From the NCBI RefSeq assembly GCF_006345825.1, contig NZ_VCIX01000081.1, positions 124,001-188,000 of the forward strand: a DNA stretch of 64,000 bases, written 5' to 3'. The notes under the pieces are model-generated. The model was not told where the DNA came from, did not search any database, and saw only the letters and a program-made list of their open reading frames with translations. Every line of letters starts with the position of its first letter. The stretch's first letter is position 1. Source of the DNA: Paenibacillus paridis (GTDB lineage: Bacteria; Bacillota; Bacilli; Paenibacillales; Paenibacillaceae). Both the position numbers and the translations under genes were made by a program. Shown one piece after another: positions 19,168-27,082 of the stretch.

Positions 19168-19635
19168 GTGAGGCTGAATACGAAAAAGTTATGGATAGTT
19201 ATTTCTTCATTGGTCATTTGTATTTTCTCATTTCTAGTGTATCAAAATCTTAGCTACGAATTTGAATTTGAAAAGGGAGTTAAAGATAACGAGCTGGTCT
19301 CACCTTCTGGGGACTATACAGCTCAGGTTTATTATCATTATTACGGTGGTGCTGCTGGCGGCGTAAATGTGTCTGTAAACATTATTTCTCACAAGGAAAA
19401 CAATGCTAAGAGTACTGTATATTATAGTGATGCAAAATCAGATTTTCATATCGATTGGACCGAGAACAACAAGCTATATGTTAAAAATGCGAACGGTGCT
19501 GAGGATCGAAGTATAATCCTGGCCATTGGTAAAGATATCTACGATGAGAGCGGGAATGCTTGTTTCAAATATAAGATCAGTAAGAAGTATTCTTGTTACA
19601 GTAAAAAATCTAAACACATTCCTATGGTCAATTAG
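19168..19635 (+). CDS. Membrane-anchored DUF5412-like protein
   Basis: A 155-residue protein with one N-terminal membrane anchor (IVISSLVICIFSFLVYQ) and an extracytoplasmic beta-rich domain. The run LVSPSGDYTAQVYYHYYGGAAGG resembles DUF5412 proteins of Bacilli, whose role is unknown. The start is weak: an in-frame stop lies just upstream, leaving GTG 19168 overlapping its own purine-rich ribosome-site candidate, so initiation may be inefficient. Basic C-terminal tail. It is AT-richer than its neighbours. Confidence 0.6.
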   Translation: MRLNTKKLWIVISSLVICIFSFLVYQNLSYEFEFEKGVKDNELVSPSGDYTAQVYYHYYGGAAGGVNVSVNIISHKENNAKSTVYYSDAKSDFHIDWTENNKLYVKNANGAEDRSIILAIGKDIYDESGNACFKYKISKKYSCYSKKSKHIPMVN

Positions 19636-19720
19636 AATGGGATAAATAGCTAGTAAGACACAACCATTTTTTAGTCGTCTGCTGAGTCCTTATCATTCTC
19701 TTTAGTTTACCTATCCACTT

Positions 19721-19912
19721 GAATTACATGGAATTTCTCCCTCTAATTCGAAGGTATTTAGGCTTTCTGGGCAATTAATGGGAATTTCTCCCTAAAATTC
19801 CGGATAATTTGCCTAAATGGACGTAGAACGGCTACATTAACAGGACAAATTCCATCTATTTCATTTATTCAGAGAATATTGTTAACTTAACGGGATAAAT
19901 TCCTGCTAAATC
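19721..19912. repeat. Dispersed ~190-bp intergenic repeat, copy B
   Basis: Two forward GGAATTTCTCCCtcTAA-type units (about 19730 and 19790), then two units in the opposite sense (TTAACAGGACAAATTCCATC and TTAACGGGATAAATTCCTGC). Same order as at 30118-30310. The halves could pair to form a long imperfect hairpin. Confidence 0.75.
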
Positions 19913-19981
19913 ATAACCATTCTATAGTCCTACTTGTAAGACAGAGGATACGACCCTGATCGCTATATCCAGGAGGGACAT

Positions 19982-20236
19982 ATGATCGTGAACGACAAGT
20001 TTGTCGATAAGGAGAAATGGCAAAACGTTCGCGCACGGGGCAGGATGCTATATGCGATGCGATAGACCTTATATTTCCTGCTGTTTTACGCGGTTCTTCA
20101 ATCGGGATTGTTCTTCTTTAGCGATAAGAAAATAGATCTAACAGGTCTAGCAGCTATACTTGCGATCTCTTTCGTTATGGGCATAGTTGCTTCTATCATC
20201 AAATGGTTTGAGTATGTGCGGAAATATAAAGCGTAA
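19982..20236 (+). pseudogene. Small membrane protein interrupted by a TAG stop
   Basis: ATG 19982 follows a strong CAGGAGGGACAT ribosome site and opens an 85-codon frame whose 28th codon (20063-20065) is TAG. The frame continues to TAA at 20234-20236 and reads as two hydrophobic helices (LYFLLFYAVLQSGLFFF; LAAILAISFVMGIVASII) with a basic tail. Beginning and end are both well formed, so this looks like a recent nonsense mutation in a small two-helix membrane protein. A sequencing error is the main alternative. No family recognised. Confidence 0.65.
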
Positions 20237-20281
20237 TAGTGCGGGCAATAGCTAAATAAACGGGCCCTTTGAGCAATTGAC

Positions 20282-21052
20282 TTATGGATCAACAAGTAAT
20301 AGTTTATTATCCGTAATAAATTTCATGCCCGGATGGGCGCTGTAAATGACCGTGTAATCGGAAACGGCACTGCTTCCCTCAAATTCATCCCCAGCATTAA
20401 AGACCAGGAACGGTATATCGTAATTGTAACCCAACTCTATCTGGAGCTGAAAGTAATAACGCTGCGTGCCCTCCACTTCCAAAATAAAACCGGGATTGCG
20501 TTGTTCACCATACTTGGCTTGCAACCATTTACGATTGATTTCCAGCTCCATCCCGTTCCAGCGATAGTTTTGCGAATCGGTGCCGCTTAACACGAGGTTC
20601 CCGGGACTGGCACTATAGTTGCCATTAGGAGTTGGTGTGGCTTCAGCTTCGTAGAGATGAAAGTTCAGCTCCGAAAACTCATTGTGGATTCGTTTGGCCT
20701 TAACGATCGTTTTAGTCGAATCATTGACTTTATAGCTGATGAGGTAAGTGTAGAACGGCGAAAACTCGTCGGCTTCGTCAGTAGCGAGTATTAACCTTTC
20801 CAAAGTGCCGTTGTTCTCCCGTATCCCATTTACTTCTCCATACCTCATATAAAGTGAAGGGCCGTTCGCGTTTTCGATAAAGACAGTCTCTCTCTCGCGG
20901 GGCCCAAGGGAAAAAGGATCAAGAGAACTAAGCACGTTTATGGCTATAATAACGATAACCATAAGAAATATAGCGGCCGGGACGGCAAGAATTAAAACAG
21001 CATGCACCAGGCAAGATTTTTGTTTTTGCGAATTTTCATTTACAGTATTCAT
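20282..21052 (-). CDS. Unrecognised membrane-anchored protein
   Basis: A 256-residue protein with a single membrane segment (VLILAVPAAIFLMVIVIIAINVL) near residues 15-40 and an extracytoplasmic remainder. ATG 21052 is preferred because GGGGGG lies 6 nt before it; an alternative start 39 bp upstream adds 13 residues. The outer domain is beta-rich with one Pro/Thr/Asn turn region (EATPTPNGNYSAS). No catalytic motif is visible and I do not recognise the family. It stands alone between a broken gene and the divergent acetyltransferase at 21188. Confidence 0.65.
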   Translation of the reverse strand: MNTVNENSQKQKSCLVHAVLILAVPAAIFLMVIVIIAINVLSSLDPFSLGPRERETVFIENANGPSLYMRYGEVNGIRENNGTLERLILATDEADEFSPFYTYLISYKVNDSTKTIVKAKRIHNEFSELNFHLYEAEATPTPNGNYSASPGNLVLSGTDSQNYRWNGMELEINRKWLQAKYGEQRNPGFILEVEGTQRYYFQLQIELGYNYDIPFLVFNAGDEFEGSSAVSDYTVIYSAHPGMKFITDNKLLLVDP

Positions 21053-21187
21053 ATCATCCCCCCATTGAGCCGTTATGCCGTCGGTCATCACCCCGACTCT
21101 TTGTTAACGCTATCAAATGTTTCTTTTTATTTATATATTATACTAAAGACCCACGAAATGGATATCTAGAATAAGAGGTGATTTTAC

Positions 21188-21730
21188 ATGCGTATTCTAT
21201 CTCTAACGGAAGACAACAAGATTATGCAAGAAGAGGCTGCACGATTGCTGCTCGAAGGTTTTGCTCATGCTTGGAATGACTGGAACGAATGTCTGCTCGA
21301 AGTAGAGGAGTCGTTGCAGGAGGATCGAATTAGTAGAGTAGCTGTGCATGAGAATGGACAGGTCGTCGGCTGGATTGCAGGAGCAAGCAATTACGGAGGA
21401 AACGTATGGGATTTGCATCCGCTAGTTGTTCATAAGGACTATCAAGGCCAAGGGATCGGCAGAGCTTTGGTTGCGGATTTTGAAAGCTGTGTGAGTGAAA
21501 AAGGCGGCATGACGATATTTCTCGGAACCGATGATGAGGACAATGGAACGTCGCTCTATGGACAGGAGCTTTATCCTGATGTGCTGGAGAACCTAAAGCA
21601 GATTCAAAACCGAAATCATCACCCGTTTGGCTTTTACGAGAAAGCAGGTTTCACCGTTGTAGGGGTATTGCCGGACGCGAATGGCTTTGGAAAACCGGAT
21701 ATTTTCATGGCGAAGCGCGTAGCTAAATGA
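21188..21730 (+). CDS. GNAT acetyltransferase resembling AAC(6')-Ii aminoglycoside acetyltransferases
   Basis: A 180-residue cytoplasmic acetyltransferase. The acetyl-CoA loop is QGQGIGRAL (motif A), preceded by WDLHPLVVHKDY. The C-terminal half is very like enterococcal AAC(6')-Ii: GGMTIFLGTDDEDNGTSL, then IQNRNHHPFGFYEKAGF, VVGVLPDANGFGKPDI and MAK. That enzyme acetylates the 6'-amino group of aminoglycosides. The similarity, judged from memory, extends through the substrate-side segments and not only the CoA fold. A downstream START-domain gene begins 25 bp later, probably co-transcribed. Actual resistance is not shown, since many chromosomal relatives are silent or act on other amines. 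Confidence 0.88.
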   Translation: MRILSLTEDNKIMQEEAARLLLEGFAHAWNDWNECLLEVEESLQEDRISRVAVHENGQVVGWIAGASNYGGNVWDLHPLVVHKDYQGQGIGRALVADFESCVSEKGGMTIFLGTDDEDNGTSLYGQELYPDVLENLKQIQNRNHHPFGFYEKAGFTVVGVLPDANGFGKPDIFMAKRVAK

Positions 21731-21755
21731 GATAAAGCGTAGAGGGAGGATGGCT

Positions 21756-22229
21756 ATGTCAGCAGTGATAGAGACAGTTGGTACAGGCTTTCGCGTTCGG
21801 CTCGAGCGCAGACCAGAGCATACCGTGGAGGAGGTTTGGTCGTGGCTGACCGAGAACGATAAGCTTTCGAGATGGTTCCCTGAGCTGCGGGTCGAAAACC
21901 TGCGAGAGGGCGGTTTGATCATGTTCGATATGCAAAACGGTACGTTTGAGCAGATGGAGATTACAAAGCTTATCTCGCTTTCCGTATTGGAATATACGTG
22001 GGACGAGGATCGGGTCCGTTTTGAGCTGTATCCGGACCATAATGGCTGCCGCTTGGTATTTACCGAGGAGCTGAACCGGGTGACAGAGCATACGCCAAGG
22101 GATATCGCAGGTTGGGATGTCTGTCTGGACGTTATTGAAGCGTTGATGAACGGCCGAGAGATCGTTTCGCGGAAGGACATCTGGCAAAGCAAATATGAGC
22201 GTTATGCTAAGGTTTTTAAAGAGCTATAA
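21756..22229 (+). CDS. SRPBCC/AHSA1-family protein
   Basis: A 157-residue soluble protein of the START-like (SRPBCC) fold, AHSA1 branch: RPEHTVEEVWSWLTENDKLSRWFPE at the N-terminus, a beta-sheet middle (LSVLEYTWDEDRVRFELYP), and the long C-terminal helix after GWDVCLDVIEALMNGRE. ATG 21756 lies 7 bp after AGGGAGG; the ATG 6 bp earlier is too close. These proteins bind hydrophobic ligands or partner proteins in a deep cavity; the ligand here is unknown. Probably co-transcribed with the acetyltransferase gene. Confidence 0.85.
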   Translation: MSAVIETVGTGFRVRLERRPEHTVEEVWSWLTENDKLSRWFPELRVENLREGGLIMFDMQNGTFEQMEITKLISLSVLEYTWDEDRVRFELYPDHNGCRLVFTEELNRVTEHTPRDIAGWDVCLDVIEALMNGREIVSRKDIWQSKYERYAKVFKEL

Positions 22230-22299
22230 AGCAATATTACTTGATCATCCCTGCGTATGCCGATTTACAAAAGGGCATAGTATTTGTTAACATAGATAA

Positions 22300-22592
22300 A
22301 ATATCAAAAAGGCGATGACGAGAAGAGTAAATAAAGCCATTCCTGCACAGAGAGCCCCGGCAGCTGAAAAAGGGCAAGGCATGCTTTATTGAAACAAGTC
22401 TCTGAGCATCACACCGGAACCTGCGAGTAGGGGATGCTGTGACGGGAGCTCCTGTTATAGAGCTAGAGTATAAGCATCCATTGGTGCCGTACTTGAAGAG
22501 GTTCATATGGCGACATATGAACGAATCTGGGGTGGCACCGCGAAAAGCTTCGTCCCCAAGACGCAATGTCTTGGGGGTGAAGCTTTTTTTTT
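22300..22592 (+). ncRNA. T-box riboswitch (glutamine) controlling glnS
   Basis: A tRNA-sensing leader. Stem I begins GCGATGACGAGAAGAGTAA (22312-22330), with the AGAGAGCC apical element at about 22350. On the 3' side of stem I, GAAACAAG (22391-22398) places the specifier codon CAA (Gln, 22395-22397) after the loop-E GAA and before a purine. The T-box bulge GGTGGCACCGCG lies at 22531-22542. The terminator (22543-22592) pairs AAAGCTTCGTCCCCAAGAC with GTCTTGGGGGTGAAGCTTT and ends in T. Uncharged tRNA-Gln should favour the antiterminator and raise glnS expression. Leader 5' end is estimated. Confidence 0.93.
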
Positions 22593-22645
22593 GTTTTTCG
22601 CAGGAGGTCAGAGAGGACAGTTCCGACCACTAAGGAGGTTATGCC

Positions 22646-24331
22646 ATGAGCAGCGAACGGGAAGCGAATACGGAACATTTTTTGGATAAAATCATTCAAG
22701 AGGATCTTCAAGCAGGTGTGTTTGGCCGTGACATGTGCACGAGATTTCCGCCGGAGCCTAATGGTTACCTTCATATCGGCAGCGCGTATGCGATTCATAC
22801 GAACTATGCAATTGCGCAAAAATACAAGGGGCGGTTTCATTTGCGTTTCGACGATACGAATCCTTTAAAGGAGGATATCGAGTATGTGAACGCGATTATC
22901 GAGGATATGAACTGGCTGGGCTACAGTCCCGGCAGCCATATTTATTACGGGTCCGATTATTCGGAAGAGATCTATGAGGCGGCGATTACGCTGATCAAGA
23001 AAGGCAAAGCATATGTATGCGAGCTGCCGCCGGAGGCAATGGCCGAATATCGTGGCACGCTTACCGAGCCAGGTACAGACAGCCCCTACCGTAATCGTTC
23101 CGTAGACGAGAATCTAGAGCTGGTCGACCGGATGAAAAATGGAGATGAACCGGCCGGCTCCATGGTGCTGCGTGCTAAAATCGATATGAAATCGCCGAAT
23201 ATCACGTTAAGGGACCCTGTGATTTACCGCATTATTCATGCCGAGCATTACCGTACCGGAAATGCTTGGTGCATGTATCCGATGTATGATTTTGCCCATC
23301 CGATTCAGGATGCGATTGAAGGCATTACCTATTCGTTGTGCTCGATTGAATTCAAAGACCATCGCCCTTTATATGAATGGGTCATGCGTGAGCTGGACAT
23401 TGCAGAGCCTCCCAAGCAAAGGGAATTTGGAAGATTGAATCTGACGGGTGTCGTCACGAGCAAACGCTATTTGCGCCAGCTGGTTGAAGGCGGCTTCGTG
23501 GACGGCTGGGATGATCCCAGATTGCCTACGATCCGGGGGCTTAGGAGAAGAGGCATTACCCCGGAGAGCATTCGGACATTTATAGAGGATATCGGGATGA
23601 TTCGGGCGCAAAGCTCGGTGGATATCGCAATGCTGGAGCATGCCGTAAGGCAGGACCTAAAGCCGAAGGTCAAAGGGGTCATGGCTGTTATCCGGCCGCT
23701 AAAGGTGGTCATCACCAATTATCCGGAGGGGGAAACCGAGCTGCTTACGATCGCTAACAGCAGCGAAAACGAGGCGCTGGGCAAACGGGAGGTCCCTTTT
23801 TCCAGAACCTTATATATCGAAAAAGATGATTTCATGGAACATCCCGTGAAAGGTTTCCACAGGCTGGCACCCGGCTCAGAGGTGAGGCTAATTGGAGCCT
23901 ATTTCATTACCTGCGAAGAGGTGGTCAAGGATGAAGAGACGGGAGAGGTAACCGAGCTTCACTGTACCTACGACCCACAGACCAAAAGCGGCTCCGGATT
24001 CACTGGCCGGAAAGTAAAGGGCACGATTCATTGGGTATCGGCGGAGCACGCGGTGAAGGCGGAAGTGAATCTGTATGAAAGCTTGCTGCTTCCCCATGAA
24101 GAGGCGCCAAAGGATGGCAGTGAGACTGAATGGAACAGCATTTTGAATCCAAATTCGTTGAGTGTGGCCAAGGATTGCTTGCTTGAGCCGTTTGCCGTCA
24201 GACCTCAGAAGGAGGATAAAATCCAGTTCGTGCGGCATGGTTATTTTTGCGTGGACCATCGGCATACGACGGAGGAGAAGCTGGTATTCAATCGTATTGT
24301 TCCTTTAAAAGATACATGGGCGAAAAAATAA
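22646..24331 (+). CDS. glnS: Glutaminyl-tRNA synthetase
   Basis: A 561-residue class I synthetase charging tRNA-Gln directly. RFPPEPNGYLHIGSAYAI carries the HIGH-type motif as HIGS, and GVVTSKRYL the KMSKS-type motif as TSKR; WDDPRLPTIRGLRRRG is the GlnRS signature that separates it from GltX. The C-terminal half is the GlnRS anticodon-binding beta-barrel pair (PLKVVITNYPEG, GFHRLAPGSEVRL). Many Firmicutes instead make Gln-tRNA through misacylation and GatCAB, so this gene marks a lineage with the direct route. Preceded by AAGGAGGTTATGCC and by its own glutamine T-box. The HIGS and TSKR variants should be checked against other Paenibacillus enzymes. Confidence 0.96.
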   Translation: MSSEREANTEHFLDKIIQEDLQAGVFGRDMCTRFPPEPNGYLHIGSAYAIHTNYAIAQKYKGRFHLRFDDTNPLKEDIEYVNAIIEDMNWLGYSPGSHIYYGSDYSEEIYEAAITLIKKGKAYVCELPPEAMAEYRGTLTEPGTDSPYRNRSVDENLELVDRMKNGDEPAGSMVLRAKIDMKSPNITLRDPVIYRIIHAEHYRTGNAWCMYPMYDFAHPIQDAIEGITYSLCSIEFKDHRPLYEWVMRELDIAEPPKQREFGRLNLTGVVTSKRYLRQLVEGGFVDGWDDPRLPTIRGLRRRGITPESIRTFIEDIGMIRAQSSVDIAMLEHAVRQDLKPKVKGVMAVIRPLKVVITNYPEGETELLTIANSSENEALGKREVPFSRTLYIEKDDFMEHPVKGFHRLAPGSEVRLIGAYFITCEEVVKDEETGEVTELHCTYDPQTKSGSGFTGRKVKGTIHWVSAEHAVKAEVNLYESLLLPHEEAPKDGSETEWNSILNPNSLSVAKDCLLEPFAVRPQKEDKIQFVRHGYFCVDHRHTTEEKLVFNRIVPLKDTWAKK

Positions 24332-24387
24332 GGACCGTACGATCGGAGGCGGGCGGCGGCTTGGCAAGCAACCCTGATCAAATTCCG

Positions 24388-24422
24388 AAAGACATATTCC
24401 GATAAGGATATGTCTTTATTTT
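24388..24422 (+). terminator. Intrinsic terminator of glnS
   Basis: AAGACATATTCC pairs with GGATATGTCTT around GATAA, followed by TATTTTTATT. Confidence 0.8.
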
Positions 24423-24505
24423 TATTGAGCAGTCGGAAGGGGAAGTGGTAAAATCATACAAGGAAGCGCGGAATTTGAAATCGTTATGAGATGAGGGGGA
24501 GTACG

Positions 24506-25576
24506 ATGAATTTAACCAAAATACGTTCGTTGCTGCCCGTGATCCTCCTCCTATCCCTGCTCCTGCCGGCTGGGGCTCATGCAAATGGAGGACCGCTTTA
24601 TTATCCGGCTGACGGCTACGGTTTGCTGCGAATGGACGAACATTCTAATATTAGCTTAGTTCGAGAGAGGGTTATGTATACGGTCTCTAAAGGGCCTAAT
24701 GACCATGGAAGCCGTGCGGAAGTAAGCGTGGAATATGAGCTGCATAATCGAAATAACGCCAATAAGGACGTTGAGGTTTTGTTTCTGACGCCATCTCGAG
24801 AATCATTATCCGTAACTGAAGGGGGCGAGCTCATCCCGACGAGCCTGGCGCCTGAATTGCGGCCGGTAAACTGGAAGCCTCTAGTGAAAAATACAGTCAT
24901 AGAGCCTTTAAGCGGCAAGGAATTAACTCTATCCCACTATGGAGACGGTCATAGCCAGACACTAGGAACACGGTTTCCCTTATCTTTCAAAGAGGGGGAG
25001 ATCAAAAATATCGTTGTTCGTTATGTGGAGCAAGGAGGGATGTATGAGAAGGGCGTGATTCAGACGATCTATTCCCACTTGTACTATTTAACGCCAGCTG
25101 AATTTTGGGAAGGGGAGCCTCAGGTCGAGTTGGAAGTGAAGTTATATGCGCCAGACAGCAAGCTGCATTCGAATTTGCCGATGGAGCAAACGGGGCCAGC
25201 CACTTATAAAGCGACTTTCAGCACGCTGCCTAGCGAAGACTGGTATTTTTCGTACATCGTTCCGAAACGGCTCCTCTTTCCAACGAATATGGAGATGGAC
25301 CACAATCTGATGGTGCTTGGATCAGTTGTCCTGATGTCTGCGATAGCGGCAGCGCTTGCACTTTATTTGCGGAAAAGCTACCTGTTCACCATTAGTTCAA
25401 TTGGAATTTTGTCGTTTACGGTCTTTTATATATCCAAATTAGGCGGTTATCCGTTTAACTTTATTTTTGTTACCTTTATCGATCTTTTGGTGGCGGCAGG
25501 CCTTCTGGCTTGCCAGATTTGGATCGGGAAGAGAAATAATCGCTATCGCCAGATTTCGTTAAAAGATGACAAGTGA
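24506..25576 (+). CDS. Unrecognised secreted/membrane protein
   Basis: A 356-residue protein from ATG 24506 behind GAGGGGGAG. A signal peptide (LLPVILLLSLLLPAGAHA) leads into an extracytoplasmic beta-sandwich-like region of about 240 residues. Three membrane helices follow near the C-terminus (LMVLGSVVLMSAIAAALALYL; LFTISSIGILSFTVFYI; FIFVTFIDLLVAAGLLAC), and a short basic cytoplasmic tail ends it. The part after the signal (ANGGPLYY, SISLVRERV-like, VSVEYELHNR) faintly recalls DUF4424-type proteins, but I am not sure. Placed between glnS and tyrS, with only 65 bp before tyrS, so some tyrS transcription may start here. Confidence 0.7.
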   Translation: MNLTKIRSLLPVILLLSLLLPAGAHANGGPLYYPADGYGLLRMDEHSNISLVRERVMYTVSKGPNDHGSRAEVSVEYELHNRNNANKDVEVLFLTPSRESLSVTEGGELIPTSLAPELRPVNWKPLVKNTVIEPLSGKELTLSHYGDGHSQTLGTRFPLSFKEGEIKNIVVRYVEQGGMYEKGVIQTIYSHLYYLTPAEFWEGEPQVELEVKLYAPDSKLHSNLPMEQTGPATYKATFSTLPSEDWYFSYIVPKRLLFPTNMEMDHNLMVLGSVVLMSAIAAALALYLRKSYLFTISSIGILSFTVFYISKLGGYPFNFIFVTFIDLLVAAGLLACQIWIGKRNNRYRQISLKDDK

Positions 25577-25641
25577 GCCGCTTTCTTTTAAAATAATGAG
25601 ATTCGACGTAAACTGTAGGAAACGCCAGAGGAGAGAATGAG

Positions 25642-26928
25642 ATGACAAACGAAGCAATCGCAAACCAGGCCGATCTATTGGCTGACCTTGAGTATCGGGG
25701 GCTGGTTTCGCAATTTACGAATCGCGAGGAATTACATAAGAAGCTTGCTAATGAACGCGTAGTGCTATACTGCGGATTTGATCCTACGGCTGACAGCTTG
25801 CATATCGGAAGCTTGCTTCCTATCTTGTGCTTGCGCCGTTTTCAACAAGCGGGCCATATTCCGCTAGCGCTGGTCGGCGGCGGAACGGGTTTGATCGGAG
25901 ATCCGAGCGGACGCTCCTCCGAGCGTTCGCTTAACACCTCCGACACAGTGGCGGAGTGGACCGAGAGCTTGAAGCGCCAGCTGTCCCGTTTTCTGGACTT
26001 TGAACTTCCGGAAAATCCAGCTAAGCTCGTAAGCAACTACGATTGGATTGAACCGCTGGATGTCATAACCTTCTTGCGGGATGTAGGCAAAAACTTTACC
26101 GTTAATTATATGCTGGCGAAGGATTCGGTGGATTCCCGCTTGTCGTCGGGCATTTCTTTTACCGAGTTCAGCTATATGATTTTGCAGGCTTACGATTTCC
26201 ATAAGCTGCATGAGGAGCATGGCTGTTCCTTGCAAATCGGCGGAAGCGACCAATGGGGCAATATTACGGCGGGGCTTGACCTGATTGGCAAAATGGGCGG
26301 AGGGGATGCCTATGGCATGACGATGCCGCTTGTGACGAAGAGCGATGGGAAGAAATTCGGGAAATCCGAGTCTGGCGCGATTTGGCTGGACCGTTCGAAA
26401 ACCTCAGCCTACCAGTTCTACCAGTTCTGGATCAATACCGAGGATGGCGACGCGATCAAGTTTCTGAAATACTTCACCTTCCTCTCCCGTGCGGAGATTG
26501 AGGCATTGGAAGTCGAGCTGCAGGAGCGTCCGGAGAAACGTGCAGCACAGCGCGAGCTGGCGCGCGAGATTACACGTCTTGTCCATGGGCAAGAGGCGCT
26601 CGATAGCGCTGAGAAAATTACGCAGGCGTTTTTCTCTGGCGATGTGAACCAATTGAGCGAAGCAGAGCTGATCGAAGCTTTGCAGGACATGCCTACTACG
26701 GTGCTTACGAATCGCGAGGAGATTGCGCTTATGGATCTGCTGATCGAATCGGGTGCAGCGCCATCCCGTCGCCAAGCGAAGCAGGATATCACGAGCGGCT
26801 CCATCTCCATCAATGGCTCGAAGCAAAACGATGTTGAGGCGATCATCGGCAAGGAGCATAGATTGTATGGTAAATTTGTCGTGCTGCGGCGCGGGAAGAA
26901 AAATTATTTCTTGATCCGTTTTGAATAG
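25642..26928 (+). CDS. tyrS: Tyrosyl-tRNA synthetase
   Basis: A 428-residue class I synthetase of the common bacterial TyrS type, which attaches tyrosine to tRNA-Tyr. Visible are YCGFDPTADSLHIGSLLP (HIGH-type HIGS), GGGTGLIGDPSGR, the tyrosine pocket QAYDF and GGSDQWGNI, and KFGKSE (KMSKS-type). An S4 RNA-binding domain fills the last 70 residues (APSRRQAKQDITSGSISING). A GAGGAGAGAATGAG ribosome site precedes the ATG. Many Firmicute tyrS genes have a T-box leader; the 65-bp upstream gap here is too short for one. Confidence 0.97.
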   Translation: MTNEAIANQADLLADLEYRGLVSQFTNREELHKKLANERVVLYCGFDPTADSLHIGSLLPILCLRRFQQAGHIPLALVGGGTGLIGDPSGRSSERSLNTSDTVAEWTESLKRQLSRFLDFELPENPAKLVSNYDWIEPLDVITFLRDVGKNFTVNYMLAKDSVDSRLSSGISFTEFSYMILQAYDFHKLHEEHGCSLQIGGSDQWGNITAGLDLIGKMGGGDAYGMTMPLVTKSDGKKFGKSESGAIWLDRSKTSAYQFYQFWINTEDGDAIKFLKYFTFLSRAEIEALEVELQERPEKRAAQRELAREITRLVHGQEALDSAEKITQAFFSGDVNQLSEAELIEALQDMPTTVLTNREEIALMDLLIESGAAPSRRQAKQDITSGSISINGSKQNDVEAIIGKEHRLYGKFVVLRRGKKNYFLIRFE

Positions 26929-26939
26929 AAAAGCAAGTG

Positions 26940-26972
26940 AGCCAGGCCGCCAGTGGCGGCTTGGCTTTTTTT
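26940..26972 (+). terminator. Intrinsic terminator of tyrS
   Basis: AGCCAGGCCGCC pairs with GGCGGCTTGGCT around AGT, followed by eight T. Confidence 0.9.
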
Positions 26973-27023
26973 TACTGCGAAAGTAGAAGGGATTTATACG
27001 GCTTGCTAAAAAGCTTATGCACA

Positions 27024-27066
27024 AAAATGGCCTGCATCGCCCCTAAGCGGAGATGCAGGCCATTAC
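27024..27066 (-). terminator. Terminator of the MFS gene
   Basis: A long perfect stem, AATGGCCTGCATC with GATGCAGGCCATT, and a partial CCGCTT/AGGGGC inner pairing. Read on the minus strand it runs into TTTTTG, so it ends the arsR-MFS transcript. Confidence 0.8.
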
Positions 27067-27082
27067 TTTTATCGAAAAGGTG

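Noticed and set aside
25577..25641. T-box leader before tyrS
   Set aside because: Only 65 bp separate the genes and no GGTGGCACCGCG-type motif or terminator is present.
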